From NCBI GenBank assembly GCA_029865325.1, contig JAOUHF010000003.1, forward strand, positions 1 through 56,451: a DNA stretch of 56,451 nt, written 5' to 3'. Below, piece by piece: positions 56,263-56,451 of this stretch; the stretch's first letter is position 1; each line of letters begins with the position of its first letter. The notes under the pieces were generated by a model, which searched no databases, was not told the origin of the DNA, and was given only the letters and a program-made list of their open reading frames with translations. The position numbers and the translations under genes are program-made. This DNA is from Thermoleophilia bacterium. Lineage in GTDB: Bacteria; Actinomycetota; Thermoleophilia; Gaiellales; Gaiellaceae.

Positions 56263-56451
56263 ATGCACCTCGGTTTCTACATGGGATACGCAACACCGGG
56301 GACGAGCCCACTCGAGCCGATCGCGCTCGCGCAGGAGGCGGAGCGCCTCGGCTACGACTCTGCGTGGGCCGCGGAGGCCTGGGGAACGGACTGCGTCACC
56401 GTCCTGTCCTGGCTCGGCGCAACCACCGAGAAGATCAAGCTCGGGTCGGGG
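56263..56451 (+). CDS. LLM-class F420-dependent oxidoreductase, 3' truncated by window edge
   Basis: Translation MHLGFYMGYATPGTSPLEPIALAQEAERLGYDSAWAAEAWGTDCVTVLSWLGATTEKIKLGSG. Confidence 0.82.
   Translation, partial: MHLGFYMGYATPGTSPLEPIALAQEAERLGYDSAWAAEAWGTDCVTVLSWLGATTEKIKLGSG

Noticed and set aside
1-56451. CRISPR arrays, tRNA/rRNA genes, transposases or integrases
   Set aside because: Looked for regular direct repeats, tRNA-like cloverleaves and recombinase motifs while reading; none recognised. A tRNAscan/ISfinder-type search would be needed to be certain.

Overview
High-GC actinobacterial window, Thermoleophilia-like by gene content and style (this assignment is inference). It carries mostly housekeeping genes: a dense minus-strand block murJ-lepA-hemW-hrcA-dnaJ-prmA-mtaB-hit-yqeY-phoH-ybeY-dgk/PAP2-cdd-era, plus leuS, lysA, comEC/comEA, holA and rpsT. 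A liv-type ABC operon ends in the F420 gene fbiC and faces an acyl-CoA catabolic cluster. The standout is a compact bacterial microcompartment (BMC) operon at about 4773-11353: GntR/UTRA regulator, RpiB-like isomerase, DeoC aldolase, BMC-T, BMC-H, BMC-P, CoA-acylating aldehyde dehydrogenase, BMC-T, BMC-P, BMC-P. It looks like a sugar-phosphate-utilizing (SPU-type) metabolosome with a shell set resembling the Haliangium ochraceum model shell. Features I consider unusual are: no phosphotransacylase or alcohol dehydrogenase in the window; an RpiB-like enzyme with Asp in place of the usual catalytic Cys; a four-Cys linker in DeoC; an Arg/Gly/Ser-rich tail on one BMC-T; a triple-hairpin spacer after the BMC-H gene; and an aldehyde dehydrogenase gene scar just upstream. 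Non-coding finds include a leuS attenuator with an MWQLLP leader peptide, a 21-bp symmetric motif found three times, and several structured intergenic regions. Family calls come from reading the supplied translations; no database search was run.
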